A stretch of DNA of 64,000 nt, taken from positions 310,001-374,000 of the forward strand of contig CAOLHI010001035.1 of assembly GCA_948474755.1 (NCBI GenBank). Reading direction: 5' to 3'. The position numbers and the translations under genes were made by a program. The number at the start of each line of letters is the position of its first letter. The first letter of the stretch is position 1. Origin of the DNA: Ctenosaura bakeri (lineage: Eukaryota > Chordata > Lepidosauria > Squamata > Iguanidae). The notes below the pieces were generated by a model, which did no database searches, was not told the origin of the DNA, and saw nothing but the letters and a program-made list of their open reading frames with translations. Below, in pieces: positions 42,457 through 56,287 of the stretch.

Positions 42457-44694
42457 AAGTTGTAAAAAGGCTTGAGAGACCATGAAGCAGAGAGAGACAA
42501 AGGAACATCAAGCAGAAACAGAAGGCCAGTTGCAAGTTGGGCCAAACAGGGTCAAATTCCTGACTTCTTTCCCCAACAATATCCCAGCATCTGGATAATA
42601 ATGTGAGTAGATTAGGAATGTTCTTAGCTAGTTACATTAGAGGGTTTGGGGTTTTTTAAAACTATGGTTGAAATAACTTAGGCTTGTTTGTAACTTTGTA
42701 ACTACTAAGTAGTGCCTGAAGGTGGTTGCCTTCATGAACAAGATATCTTTTGTCATTATATTGCCTGTTTAGAATAAAACTCTTTCCTTAAAGAACTTCT
42801 CTGTCCACATTCTCTCTCCATGGGCCTGCCAGTTGCACTTGTAGACAGAATTCAGCCTTTGAGTTCAGAGGTTCTTTCCCCACTGGCTTCCTACTGAGTC
42901 ACTATAGAAAATGGAGTTAAAATCAGTAGATGATGGCAGCTGTTAAGATTTCCAAGGGCAAAGTGGGGTTCCTGTCTCCTACTTGAGGGCAGGAGAGAGC
43001 ACTGAGTGGGAGAATAACCACTTTCTCTCACATGCACAGATAGTTCCATTAGTAATAAAAAAATGCTAACCCCCACACTTGTAAATGCTTTTTTAATTAA
43101 GGAAGAGAAGGTCTACAGATATACTTTGGGTTGCCCACTTCGAAGGGAAGGGAGGCAGATACGAGATGTGCAGTTGAATAGATTGAATTGTTCTAAAGAA
43201 ATAAATCACACAATAGCAAAGAGTGATAACTGTGAAAATAAAAAGAGAGGCTTGAGCATTAGAATGATGAAACTTTCCTGGATTGTTAGAGAAATCCAGA
43301 GCTATTCATTTAATTTTCAGACTGTTTCCCAGCAAGGTAATGACTACAGATGGAACCTGCTATTACTAACAAATTGCTTTTTGTTCATCCAGCATGCTAA
43401 AGTTTCAAATCTGTCTTAAGCTATCACTCCAGTAGTTTACCCTGGGAACATCTTAATATCCTTGTATATTCTTCATTTACTAGTAGGTTAATCAACAATG
43501 AGGCCATGATATCTTGAAGGTCATTTAGGAACCTATCCTTAAAATCTAGTTTCCCTTTAGATATTATTAAGGTATAGAGGCACTGTGTTTATGTACATAT
43601 CCCCCAGTACAGAGAATGGTCCCTGGTTATCACAAAACAGCCCATCATAATCAGATGGACAGAATTTTACTGCCCAGAGAGTACCATTCTTAGTGGTGCA
43701 ACAGATTTTGTCCTACAATTAGAATGGGAGAGATGGAGATTCAAAACTACCATTACAAGAAGAACTGAAAATAAGTGTGTGTATGTGTGTGTAGTTCTAA
43801 ATGGAGATGGATCAGGAACAGGTGAGAATTTTGCTTGGTTAAATTTTTTGAGAGACGCTTCCCAAAATTTGCTACTTAATCCATAAATTTGACAGAAAGT
43901 TTTTTTAAAAAAAATATAGAATAAACTGTCACATTTGTCTCTCTCTTCAAGAAAATTGTTTCCTACATGTGTGCATTAGTGATGTGGGCCAAATTACAGT
44001 GTCAGAGAAGCCTGAATGCATCTTGCTTGCGTGCACATGTGTCAACTAAAAACATTTGGGGGATTTGGATCAGGGACATGGCAGAGAAAATATATCCTAG
44101 CAATTATCTGATGCAATTCTACAGTATAAAATATTATATACACACATTCACTGCTGTTATTCACTGTTGGTACTGCTAATTTTAGGCCCTTTTCCAGGTA
44201 GCCATGCCAAATAAGGTGAGGCAAGTAGCTGTAACAGAGAGGATATGTGCAGTGCCTTTACTTAAATTATACTCTTTCTGGTGTCAGGCAAAGGCCATAT
44301 AATTTTCCAAGGAATCTCTGATTTTTTTGTATAAATTGCTTTTACAACTCCACTTTTTAAAAGAACTTGTTGCTGGTTTTACTTTTGATATGCATAGCTG
44401 TTAGTTTGATCTTATTTTTATCCAAATTATTTTATTATTAACTTAGTCTTATTTGATTTATAGTATGTTGTAATTTGTATTCCATGAGAGACCTTCAGAT
44501 CCTGATCAGTTTTGAAAAAAACTAATTGTAGTAAATAAGATAATTTCTCAGAAGATCAACATGATCTATTATTATGTTTTAACCAAATGAGTATGTATTT
44601 CACACTAGCATACTTAATTTCTAGTTCATGTTTGAGTGATTTGACTTGTAGCCCCTGGGTTTAATCATTTTCTGAGCCTTGGATGGGTTTCCAA
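42457..44694. other. host DNA, no gene seen
   Basis: Small open frames only. A short TG-rich run lies near 43777-43792. Confidence 0.4.
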
Positions 44695-45378
44695 GGTCAT
44701 TTCTGCACTAAAGGCCACTAGCACATTATACCATTATAATGGCAGCATTGCCATTCACATGATGCCATTGGGCTAGAGATGCTCTTTTCTGCACCTTCCC
44801 CCTTTAAGCAGATGGGTAGCGGTATTGCCACTCGTGTTTTTTCTGCATTAAAGTATCCTTGGCCATTCCTATGCCCCATTCACCCTGCCCCACTGCCCCT
44901 GATTGGGCAGTGATTATTTTTATTTTTTTTGGAAGCTGTACTAACACAGCAATGTTGTAACAACATGACATGCCAGTACACTATTGCATTTTTGCCCTAT
45001 ATTATTTAAAAATGTATTTAAACAATTTAAAAAATTGACTCAAAGGAAACATTGAAAATAAACAGAGAAAGGTGGTAGAAAGTTACATGCCTTGGTACTC
45101 ATTGAGGGAGGGATGAGCTGGGCCTATCCACAGCCAGCCCACTGCTGGATAACAGGAAGTGCTATCAAGTGCTATAATGGTACTGCACTATGACGGCCGA
45201 TGGGATTGAAGCGCTATAGGAGGCTCTTAATCGTCCCCCCCCAGAAACACAATATGACAATTCGGTGACACTTGGGGATGGGATAGCAGTTGGATAGTGA
45301 CGTCATATGGAAGCACAGCTCTTGGACTGGGAACAACCCGCTGCTATAGTGTTATAGTGGCATTGTACAGAAATGGCC
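44695..45378. mobile_element. longer element with family-A-like ends
   Basis: Opens GGTCATTTCTGCAC and closes GTACAGAAATGGCC. Just inside the right end is GCTATAGTGTTATAGTGGC, echoed by inverted motifs on the left (ATTATAATGGCAGC). At 684 bp it is longer than the other copies. No transposase frame, and no matching flanking triplet. Confidence 0.5.
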
Positions 45379-45469
45379 TGTCTAATTATTCGCTTTCTGA
45401 GCCTTAGGGATAACATAACCACACTCTTTATACTTCAAATGCTGTCGCAAAGAGGAGGCTGCTGTCTTG

Positions 45470-45685
45470 GAGGAAAGGGCTAGGTCTAATGGTTTTATGT
45501 TGTAGGAAAGTAGATTTTGATTGATCATTAGAAGGAACTTCTTGACAAGGAGAGCAGTTTTACAATGAAATCATTTGTCTAGAGAGCTGGTGGGGCATCC
45601 TTCTCTCGATATCTCTGAGAGTACGCTAGCTAGAGATCCTGCATTAAGCAGGGGGTTATTCAACTGTACGATTCTACGATTCTTC
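45470..45685 (+). mobile_element. CR1 LINE 3' end
   Basis: Contains TTAGAAGGAACTTCTTGACA, AGAGCTGGTGGGGCATCC and the terminal GTACGATTCTACGATTCT. Confidence 0.75.
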
Positions 45686-47613
45686 AGTTAAGTGCTCTGT
45701 GTGAACTTTTAGTTTTTTTCTTTTTGCTTGTTGAATTGTTGTAGTCTGGATTTGAATGACCATCTAAGATCTGAAGCTATTGGAAAAATGTAATATGAGA
45801 TTCTCATAAATGTTTGAGCTTAGTCACATGACATTCATTGCAATTTAATTTGATGAGATGTAACTTTTTTCATCTGTAGTCTTATATGTGATTATTTTCC
45901 TTGGAAGAGGCAGTCTGTCACAACATAAAATAAGTGTTGCCCTCATAAGCACTACTTCTCATGTCCTGTAGATGCATTTTTAGTTTGTTCATGCAATGAT
46001 TATTTTTGTAACATCTGAAACATTAAACAGTATTTGAATAACACATTGAGGATATGTGAGTTGAAGCCATATAAAACAGCAGGCATGTGAGATGCAGGAA
46101 GATTACAAACATGAAGAATGACAGTTTGAATGACATATGTTTTTGAGGAATATGAGAGATATCAATGTATTTCACAAGCAGAAAGTGAGCAACAACAAAT
46201 CCAATGCCATCATTGGTAACAGGGAGGCTGAATCTTTTTTCCTACCAATTATTCCAGTTGTGTCACTGTCCTACAATAGCACCTACTCAGCTGCCTTTTT
46301 CCTGCAGCCCGGCTGATTAACTGAACTAAGGAAAAATGGTTTGCACTTCCATAGATGCCTGTGGGTGGAATGGCCAAGACTCTCATTTGTTGCACATCCC
46401 TGCTCTACATGAATAATTTATAATATGATGGAACTTTTTAGTGACTACTTCCACACAGAAACACATATCTGAATAAGATTCCTTGTTTTCAGAAGTTAAA
46501 CATCCTTGCTTCTTTGTCACCTCATTAATCATGTAATATGCTGCATTTAAGCAAATCCAAATCAGCATTTGATGCTCCTGTTGCAGGCAGTCTAATGATC
46601 CATATCTGGGAGTTGTCAGGGAAAATACAAGAGATTTGCTACAGGTTAGGCACAGGATGTCAAGCAATGGTTCTATAAATGTATAGTGGCTGTATAAAAT
46701 TCAGTGGCACTCACAATATATCCATAATATAGACAAACTGAAAGTTAGGCAGGTGTACATGACAGCAGTTTGGCTCCACACTAAGTATTGTGGCCCATCC
46801 TATGGAACTGTGGGATATTTACTTTGGTGATGTACTTCAGATTTTCTCCTAGACAGCCCTAGTCGACTCCTCTGAACTACATCATTAGAATTCTCTAGGA
46901 AAGGATTCCAACCAAGCTACAGACTTCAGGATCCTGTAGGACTGAGCCAGGATAGTTGAAGTGGAATCAGTCTCCTACATCTGTGGAGTATATATATTCT
47001 CTTAGACCAAAGCCATCATACTTCTTGTCTTTAAGAGGAAATATAAACCTAGTGCTCTCTTGCATTATTTAATAATATGCAGAATGTATGGAAATAAATT
47101 ATTCTTGTGAGCATTTTTTTTGTTTATGCCACATACGGATGTATGTGCCAACATTAAGCAGTGATGCTTGTTTTGTAAATAGAAATGAGCAAACAATTGA
47201 GAGTACAAAGTGATTCTCTCTCACTGTATACATGTTGTTTGTGTTGTGAGTGATACTATAATTTCTATGGTAAATACATTAAGAAAAAAACACACAGAAC
47301 AATTCATATCTCCTTCAGAATGCTGGCAGCTTTTCATTTTACTAGACATAATTAAACATGCTGCATGAAAGCACCATGGTTCTTTGTTGGTTTGTAAATA
47401 ACTGGTTGACAAGCTTACAATGAAATAATTCCAGTGTCTGATGGAATAGGGATTCTTTGTGTGCTGTTGAAAGTCTACAAGTGTCATCCAAAACATTTGA
47501 AAGACTAATTTTACCTCCTGGGTATATCAAGGATGTGTTAACAGTTATAACAGTTCATAGATCTGTAAGAAATCTAGCCTTTGAAATATAAAGGAAACTC
47601 TCAGTTATTATAC
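45686..47613. other. host DNA, no gene seen
   Basis: No coding sequence or classifiable repeat recognised. Confidence 0.4.
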
Positions 47614-47616
47614 ATA

Positions 47617-47746
47617 GGCCATTTCCACACTAGACTGCTATAGCACTATTATTCCATTTGCAACATCCTATGGAATCCTAGGGTTTGCAGTTTCAGGAGG
47701 GGCCAGATGGATAATAATACTATAGCAGTCCAGTGCGGAACAAGTC
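47617..47746. mobile_element. foldback MITE, family A copy 4, TSD ATA
   Basis: Starts GGCCATTTCCACACTAGAC and ends with the decayed complement GTCCAGTGCGGAACAAGTC. ATA lies on both sides (47614-47616 and 47747-47749). Confidence 0.7.
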
Positions 47747-48237
47747 ATAGCCATCAAAGGATCAGCATTAATGTTCTGATCAAGATAGTTGACATTTGGT
47801 GGATTGATCTCTGCAGTTCAAATGTGTAAGTATTCCAGACTATATTAACCATAGCTATTCAGCATGGTCCACCAGAATCTTTGTGGGAACAAAGAGGACA
47901 TTGTAGGCCCTGTAACCTGGACCAAACTAGAGAATGTATTTGTTAGTGTACGTACAATGAATTGACATGATTACAAGCATATGAACGCTGAAGTTCTTTC
48001 CCCACTCAAGGGGTAGTTGGGAGAGGCATGGAGCTCATAAACATTGTTGTTAAAAAAAACAGCCAAGCAGAATTCTAAAATACTAAGCCATGGGAGTTTT
48101 ACCACTTATCTGTACCTATGAAATCTGATAACACTTTCAGTAAATATGATATGCCAATAGGTCAGATTATATCATCTTGTTGATTTTTGTTACTAAATCA
48201 AATGCGGCTTTTTAAGATGCCAGTAAATAGCATAAGA

Positions 48238-48934
48238 CAGTGGTTCTTAACTTGGGGTCTGGGGACCTCTGGTGGTCCATTAAAACCCCCCTCACAGAGG
48301 GTTGACAAAGCCCTGATGATGGACACAACAGCAGCGGCAGCAACAGGGACACAGCAGTGGGGTAGTGGTGGTGTGCATCAGTGTACAGATGTACATAAGT
48401 CTTAAAATACATCTGTTTTGTATCCACACTTCTTGTACTTTATAGAGGAGACAAATCTTCCAAGAAAACCCCATGATTGTATTGCCATAGATTCTCCATA
48501 AATCAGTCTTCAAATGGGAGAGACATGATGACTAGAAATAACCTCCCCCATCGGTGGCACTTTCTTGTTCTGTGCCTTCAGGTCACTTCTGACTTAAGAC
48601 AATCCTAAGGTGCTAGTTTTTAAAGAGGTTTTTTTTTTTTTTTGCAAGATTTGTTCAGAAAGTCTTTGCCTTTGCCTTTCCCTTCCTTCCAGGCTGAGAG
48701 AATGTGACTTGCCCAAGGTCACCCAGTTTCTGAGCAGGGATTTGAATCCTAGTATCCAGAAGCCTTAAATAAATAAATATTTTAATATTTTATATATTAA
48801 AATCTAAATTTAAATATTTAGGTCTAAATGTTGTACTTTCTGCAAATTTAAATCTTGACTTAAGTCTTGGTAGTCCCCAGCAACAAAATTAAATTTTACA
48901 GGAGTCTTGGTAAATAAAAGATTAGGAACCACTG
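48238..48934. mobile_element. hAT-type MITE copy 2, with nested SINE
   Basis: Left end CAGTGGTTCTTAACTTGGGG, right end AGGAACCACTG. The flanking octamers GCATAAGA and GTATAAGC match at 6 of 8. The right third is homologous to 9250-9399. A Sauria SINE lies inside it at about 48560-48765. Confidence 0.7.
48560..48765 (-). mobile_element. Sauria-type SINE, reverse, nested in hAT MITE
   Basis: On the plus strand it reads as the complement of the Bov-B-like tail (GTGCCTTCAGGTCACTTCTG), then GGCTGAGAGAATGTGACTTG and CCCAAGGTCACCCAG, the inverted Sauria body. Confidence 0.75.
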
Positions 48935-48942
48935 GTATAAGC

Positions 48943-50714
48943 AGTTAACAAAAAATCTATTTAATGAAATGTTAAAAGCCAAATGACAATGGATGGGTAG
49001 AAGAAGAGAATGACTGATTTATAAAGGAGTTTGTCACATTTAGAACACTGAAAGCTTCGTCTAAAGGCATTTTTGTTGCATTTTATGTCATTCAAGTATG
49101 TTGATAGCTAGCTGAAAAGCCTAAATTTGCATACATTTGAAAAGGTGAAGAATTGGTCTGTGTGCAGATCAATCACTGCTAGAGTAGCCTCAAAGTACTT
49201 TTAAGAAAATTGAACAAAAGAAGACAGCATGGTTACTTCTTGTAAGTTTCTTCTGAATTACAGTATGTGGACTTGATCATACTTTTTTTAATTTGTGTGT
49301 GTGTGTGTGTGTGTGTATACATAAAGCTAAGTGATTATTGTGAACCAAAAGAACAGGAAGTTTACCATTGCATATGAATATACAAGATTTTGAAATTTTT
49401 CTTAATTTTTTTTTAATTTTGGGATCAGTGTGATAAAATTATTTCAACAGAAAGATTCAAACTTTATTCCTGAGTGGCAAAACAGTAAGGGACAGTAATT
49501 TTGTAGTCTAGATAACTGAAATAGTTTCAAACTGTTGTGTTTTGAATGCCATCTGGCAAATTATTCAGGTGAGATAAACTGTAAATTGTAAGTATTGTTA
49601 AAGCTTTTATATATCTGTGGGGTGCATTTCTATATATAATAAATCCTTCCATTTATTGAGTCCCAAAAATAATCATGCCAACAGCTGTAACACTTTTGGA
49701 CCCCATCTGCTTCTGATCCTTAAGCTATGGGGCTTTTTAGTCCTTACTAAAATGTACTCGCTCAACTTTACTTAGTTAACTGAGATGAGATTCTAGAACA
49801 CCTACTTGATTAGGTAAACTTAAGTGCTTGATCCCACTCCCCATGCAGCATCTCCTGAACCTTGCCCATCCTGCCTTACTGGGTAACAGCTGCTACAAGC
49901 AATAAAGTTTTGTTATCATGTCAATCATTATGCAGCAGCCCAACATTTCCACTTCTCTTCACCAACAATCTTCAGTGCAACTGGAGGATCTCAGTTGCAA
50001 TTCCTCCTCTCACTGGAGACCACTAGGTGGAAGGGGCTGGAAATGTCCATCTACTACATACTGATCAGCAGGAGACAGGGTCTCCATCGCTCACAGCAAC
50101 TGCTGGCTGGTAAAGCAGGATTAGGGGATTTTTATGTTTCCTATGTATTCCTTACACTATTGCCACAATTGGGAATATGGGGGGATCATGAATACAAATC
50201 AGTTCTAGAAAGTAGCTGTGATCATGAATTCCAACCATGACCATTTCTATCCCACATACTCCAGCTAATAGGGGCCTGATCCAGGCCTGATCCAGGCTTG
50301 ATCCAGGGAGAACCCGGAAAAGGAGACAGTGAGCTAGGATGAAATCTTTATAGAAAGTAAAGAGCCATAATTGGCAATATGACTGTAAAGTGCCTAATTG
50401 GCAATATGACTGATATTGTTAATGCCTCTAGCTTTGTATAGCAAGCTCAGGGGCCTAGCTGCACAATATCACACAGGATATTGTAAAATTAAGCAGAGCT
50501 CACATCATAGGAAGGAACTATCCAACCCAAGGGACTGCTCAGTAATTACTTGAACTACATTGACTAGCTGAACCCACTGCATCAGCAATTGGCAGACAAA
50601 GGGAATCCAGCCCTGAAGACTTTGTAGACAGACAGCAGGTCAAGAGTAAAATGGAAAAAAAAAAAATCCATGTGTAATCTCCAAGTTTTTAAAGTAGTCA
50701 AAATTCCTAAAGTA
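48943..50714. other. host DNA with a TG microsatellite
   Basis: A (TG)n run is at about 49297-49316. A short direct repeat CAGGCCTGATC(C)A lies near 50275-50305. No gene recognised. Confidence 0.4.
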
Positions 50715-51480
50715 CTCCTGAGAGATGACCATTCAACATCTGTTTAAAGGTCTCCAAAGAAGAAGAGTCCACACAGTCCAAGGCAGTTTTTCTACTATTC
50801 AACACACTTACTGTAAGGATGTTCTTCTTAATGTTTAAACAGAATCACTTTCTTGGTATTTGAATCCCTTAGTTTGCGTCCTAGAAAACAAGCTTGTTCA
50901 ATATTCTACATTATGTCCCTACAGATATTTAAAGATAGCTGTCCTGTTACCTTTCAATCTTCTCTAGTCTAAACAAACCCAGCCACACGTCAAAGATTTC
51001 CCCCCACCCACCATCTTAGTCACCTCCTTCTAGACACATTCCCGCTTGCCAATATCCTTCCGGGACTGTGGTGCCCAGCATAAAGCAGAACAGAGTGGTA
51101 CTGCTACTTCCCTCGGTCTGAACACTCTACTCCTGTTATGGAGGCCTAGAATTTTATTGGCTGCTTTTTTCCCCTGCCTCGTCACACTATTGACTCAGGT
51201 GCAACTTGTAGTGTACTAAGACTCCAGGTATTTTTCACATACTGTTATCAAGACAGAAGTCACCCATCCTATATCTGTGCATTTCACTTTTGTTCCTATT
51301 GGAATTCATTTTACTAGTTTTGCCCTAGCTCTCCCACCTGTTAAAGTCATTTTGAATCCTGATTCTGTCCTCTTGCATGTTAGCCACCTCTCCCAATTAG
51401 GCATCATCTGCACATTTGACAAGCATGTCATCATCCAAGTTATTGGATATTGAACACCATCATGTCCGGAAAGTTACATT
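50715..51480 (-). mobile_element. CR1 LINE fragment
   Basis: The plus strand carries CR1 antisense phrases: CAACATCTGTTTAAAGGTCT, TCAATCTTCTCTAGTCTAAA, and CCTCCTTCTAGACACATTCC. Then comes CACCTCTCCCAATTAGGCAT, from the 3' end of the pol region. Confidence 0.75.
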
Positions 51481-52249
51481 TTTCTTTGATATGCACATTA
51501 GGCCATAGAGATGATTCTGGGCATACTGACAGGGTATTTTCATACTAATCCTGTAAGGATTCCCCTCCCCCTTAATCTATCACATGTGTATATTTTTGGT
51601 CTTGCATTAGCCTGCCTGTATGTTTGTACCACAACCCAGCCAGCTTTAGCATACATATACTTTCACATAATCAGTTAATCCAGATAAGCATACAATTAAT
51701 ATTAAAATGATAACTACTTTTGGAGCTCTTAGAACTGTAACTGTATCTAAATATTTTTAAAAGTAATATTCCAAGCTCTACTTCAGCTGCCCATAGATTG
51801 ACTAGGTAAAAGTACATTCCTGGCAAAGGAGTATAATTTCTGGGCAGCCTAAATGATGGTACCAAAGAACATTTGTTCATAAGAAGAGACAACTCTGGAT
51901 TTAATCCTGTATAGTTTAGGACTTACTAGGAAAGGTTAGAGCTACTGAACCAATTAGAAGCAACAGCCACAGTGCTATCAAAGGTAATGTGACAGAAGTT
52001 TTCAGATGAAAGAAAGCATCCTTCTGTAGTCTATCAGATGGGATGAGCAGCAATTCAGAAGTGGTGAGCACTCCCTAGGTTTGGTGAGCATATAATTAAA
52101 AGATGACCTAATAGTAGCATGATCTAGGCCATCTCTCACCAGTTTATGCACAAAACATATTGGGGACATTTCCCCAATATACCATGGTTTTCACTTTATC
52201 AGAGAGAGGGCAGGGGAGAGAATATGGCATGATTTATTTCTGAGGAACC

Positions 52250-54160
52250 TCATAGTAATAATTCTTTCTTAAATGTTCACAGATCAACTGTTTAGTGATC
52301 TGTTCTAGAATCTTTCCTGGTATTGATGTCCCTCCACCATTTTGAATATGGAGATAATATCTGCCCTCTGCTAGTCTGCTCTTCTTTTCAAAGAATTCTC
52401 AAATATAATGAATGGAGGCTCTAAAATTATATCTGCAAGTCCCTTTAATACTCTTGGATGCAATACATCTGACCTGGAAACTTGAAATCATTTAGAGTAG
52501 ATAGGTACTCCTGTGCTACCTCTTTATCTTTTCTAGGGCCCTTTTCACATGGCATTTCCATTGCAAAAGGGCCCCTTGAGTGTCGCACACATGTGAGGAG
52601 CGGTCCACATGATGCACTCACATTTGCGCAATGCTCAAGGGCCTGACACGGACCGCACATGCATTTTTTTCATTTTCAGCTCCAGGGCCCCATGCACACT
52701 CACCTTGTGTGTGAAGCCTCAGGAGCCAGGCCCATCGTGCTTCCTGTTCCAGGCTGCACTGCGAAAAGAAGAGGCGGGGCTCTTACGTGAGCAGGAAGCT
52801 CGTGTGGAGCTGAAGAAGCAGGGAAGCGAGAGCCTCTCTCTGGAGTCTGCTTGCACGAGCCCCGCAACCCAGCACTGTGAAAAGGTAAGGTGCAAAAAGG
52901 GTCTAGGACACAGTCTCCTTTCTGCATCATTTGTTCTGTTTCCCCCACACTGAGCAATGTTTTCCTTTTTTGGAAAAGATCAAAACAATAAAGATCAACA
53001 TCTTCATCATCCAGTAGTCCTATTGTTTCCTTGTTCCAAGCATAGCCAATCCACCCCATCCTTTTAAAAATTATTTTTTAATGTTTTATCTAGCCAGAGC
53101 TTAATATGAGCTTTAAATTTTCTGACTTTCTCCCTGAATTTACTGGCTATTGTTTGGGTTCCTCTTCAATGAATACTCTCTTGTTCCATTTCTTACATTC
53201 CATTCCTTTTAAATCTCACTTCATGTGGGGTTTCTGATTTCTTTAGACATCTCCCATTCTTCCTAATTGGGTTGCTTACTATTGTGCCTTCAATATTTAG
53301 CCTTAAAAATGTTCCATGCATCATGAACCTCTTTCTCTTTGAACATTTGTGACCATAGGATCTCACCCATTTTTTCCCTAAGTTTACTGAAATATTTTCT
53401 TCTAAAAAAGTCCATAGTGTATGTCTCATTGTATTTGGCATTCACTTTTCCTTATAACAAATTTCAGGAGAAGATGGTCACTGCCATCAAGGTTCCCACT
53501 ACTTCCATTCCATTGACTAGTTCTTCCATGGTAGTTAAGATCAAGTTGAAAAGTCAGTCCTCTTGTTTCTTCTTTCATCTTTTGGAACATTAAATTGTCA
53601 GCAAGGCAGCTGAGGCATTTGTTGGATACAGGAGACATTTTTCAGCAGAGATTGACTTCTAATGAATATCAGGGCAATTGAAAGGACCATATCTCTCATT
53701 TTCCTAATGTTTGGCCATCTATTCTAAGATGGCAACTACCAAGTCTAGCCCTCACAATGATGTCACAGTTTTTTTCCCTCTCCTTTAATTTTTACCCAAC
53801 TTGTTCCCCATGCTTTAAGTCATGGACCTTGTCACAGGTGTACACAACATTGACACATCTGTTCCAAGCCCCTGCTCATCTTTAACTTGTTTGTTTTCTA
53901 TGCAGCATGCATTAACAAACAGAGATCAACATATCCCCCGTGTTACCATTGGAAGACAGTTTGCTCTGCTTTGTCCAAAAAAGCTTAATTCCAACCCCCC
54001 AATAGGTTTCATTGTAAATATGTGGTCTTCAAGCTGTTGAACCAGCAGGGCAATCAACTTGCACTTACTACAAGTATAGCTCCCCATATCCTCCAGTAAG
54101 AAAACAAATATAGCAGAGATATTCCAGGTCACTGCAGCAGTTCTCTTATGATACATGTTT
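52250..54160 (-). mobile_element. CR1-clade LINE ORF2 relic, interrupted by a MITE
   Basis: Antisense CR1 pol phrases include AATCTTTCCTGGTATTGATG, ACTTGAAATCATTTAGAGTA and TTTACTGAAATATTTTCTTC, with AGTCCATAGTGTATGTCTCA and GAGAAGATGGTCACTGCCA further on. All frames are broken. The GC-rich foldback at 52536-52885 is inserted in it. Confidence 0.6.
52536..52885. mobile_element. GC-rich foldback MITE inside the CR1 relic
   Basis: Left GGGCCCTTTTCACA and right TGTGAAAAGG are inverted. The interior is CpG-rich, unlike the AT-rich LINE around it. The ends resemble the element at 309-860. Confidence 0.55.
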
Positions 54161-54519
54161 AGTCATCCATGTTTAGTTGCCCTACAATTATCCAATTAAT
54201 GGCCTGCAAGATGACTAATTAATGTACATTTCTTTTAACTTCCTGTTATCAAAAAGAAACCACAGGAAAATACTCTTTTTAAAATTATATGCAAGTAAAT
54301 GAGTATAATTTAAAATATGTATATCTGGGGGAGAGGAGTATAGAAACTTACACCCTAATAACTATGCCCCCAGACACACAATTATCTGTTTTGCCCTAGT
54401 TTCAGCCTCTGAACCTGTTTGAGTAATGTGTAGGACTTAAAATGGATGGGTAGGCCTAAAAATAAGGCAATAGAGGATATGACTGGGTGTTTGTAGCCCA
54501 ATATTGAGAGAAGACTGTG

Positions 54520-54676
54520 CTGCCTACAGTGTGGTGGGGTCTTCTTTTTTGGGGGGCAGGGTTAAAAAGAGGATGGGTGGCCATCTGTTGAGAGTGTTTT
54601 GATGATGTATTCCTGCATGGCAGGGGATTGGACTCCATGGCCCTCTTCCAGCTCTATGATGCTATGATTCTATAGA
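54520..54676 (+). mobile_element. CR1 LINE 3' end
   Basis: GGATGGGTGGCCATCTGTTG, CATGGCAGGGGATTGGACTC and the terminal GATGCTATGATTCTATAG. Confidence 0.8.
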
Positions 54677-56287
54677 AATACAGGTTGGAGTGGCATGCAT
54701 AAACTTTCAAGGTTCTGGGAGTAGGAGCAAACACTGCACCTTTGAAAGTTGTCCATTCCATCTTTAACCAATAGGGAAAATGCATAAACATGTTGTATTA
54801 AAAACATTAAATGGCATGGATAAGGAAAAATGTAAACTGAAATATGTGCACAATCCAAGAAAGAATTTGTTCAGGACAAAAATGCTGGGCAATTCTGACA
54901 AATACGTTAAAAACCAAACTGACAGATTTTCATATTCCTAATACCAGACCACCTAACTCTGTTGCCATCTGCTTCTCTGCTGTTCCACCACCCATTTGGC
55001 TACCTTTCCTGTTCCTGTAGTTGGAAAAGGAATTTTCTGGCTGGTAGTCACAGCTTTTAGAATGGTTTGGAGGTTTTATAGATGCTAAGGAACACAGTGG
55101 TTTCCAGGGAAGATGCTGCTGGGGAATGATGCATTTGCAGTCACATCACTATTGTGCTTCTGCCTGGTCAGTGGTCAAGGATTTATTTTGCTAAGAGTAA
55201 TGTGCTGGGGGGTTGTTTTATGTATGGCTGGCATGCATGCATGTAGGAATCTGAAAATCTGTCTTTCACTGTATGTCTCAAATTCCCACTGACATTTTCC
55301 TCCCATCTCAGTTCTACATGGCACTACAAAATTCTTTTTTATTTCCAAACAGAAATCTGTGCATATTTTTTCAAAATATGCACAGGTTTGTACATGTGTT
55401 TCTAACATATTCAACTCTTTATGTGTTTTTTTCCATTGGCTAAAGTATGTACACTTTCAAATACACTCCCTTTTTCCACAAATGTATATATAATTTTCCC
55501 CCCACACTTTTGTGAAACACATTAAAAGACTCAAAACAGTAGATTTTTGGAGGCAAGATGTACTCTATTTTACAGCCAGTCTTGGGAGATGCAGAATTAC
55601 ACTTCTGTAGGGAAAGGTGAATTCAATAATTTTTTTTCTGTCCTAGATGTAGACATGGATGCTTGCTTGTGTGTGGCTGGTAGATAGGCGTGGGCAGCAT
55701 GTGTGGTTGGCTACATTAATACATTACAAAAACACACACATCTATCTTCAATGCATACCAGAAGTTATTAGCGTAAGTAGGTAGGGGTGTGTTTGTATGT
55801 GTGTGTTTCCAATGCAAGGCTTTTGAACTTTGCCGTGTATCTTGCTACTCTGATTACTTACTCTTATGTTGTGTGAATTCATTTTTTAGCAACTTGGTAA
55901 ACCTTGACATAAAATAATAAAATGTAAGCCTCATCTTTGGACACTGTCTATCTCTCACCGTCTAGTGATAATCCTGTTTTCATTTGACTTACATGGGAAT
56001 AAGCTTCATTGAACTCAGTGGGGAAATAATGTCATCATTCCACAACTGTAAAATGAGACATTGTGCTTCAGGATGCTGAAATGAGAAGTTCATATCTGAA
56101 ACCTGCAGATTTAAAAGAACAGAAAAAAAAAGAACAGCAACCCTATCTTCCACAATTTAAATGACAAGTGTTTGTTCACTCACTGGCTTGGTGCTCCTCA
56201 TAGTAAAATGGGCAATTAATTGGAGACTTCCAGTCAGGTTTTGTACAGCTTTTCTTGTGTTTTGAAGGCTTTGGTCTTCAAATCTTT
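54677..56287. other. host DNA, no gene seen
   Basis: No gene. About 55985-56025 matches an interspersed repeat fragment (GGGAATAAGCTTCATTGAAC) related to those near 7300 and 12980. Confidence 0.4.
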
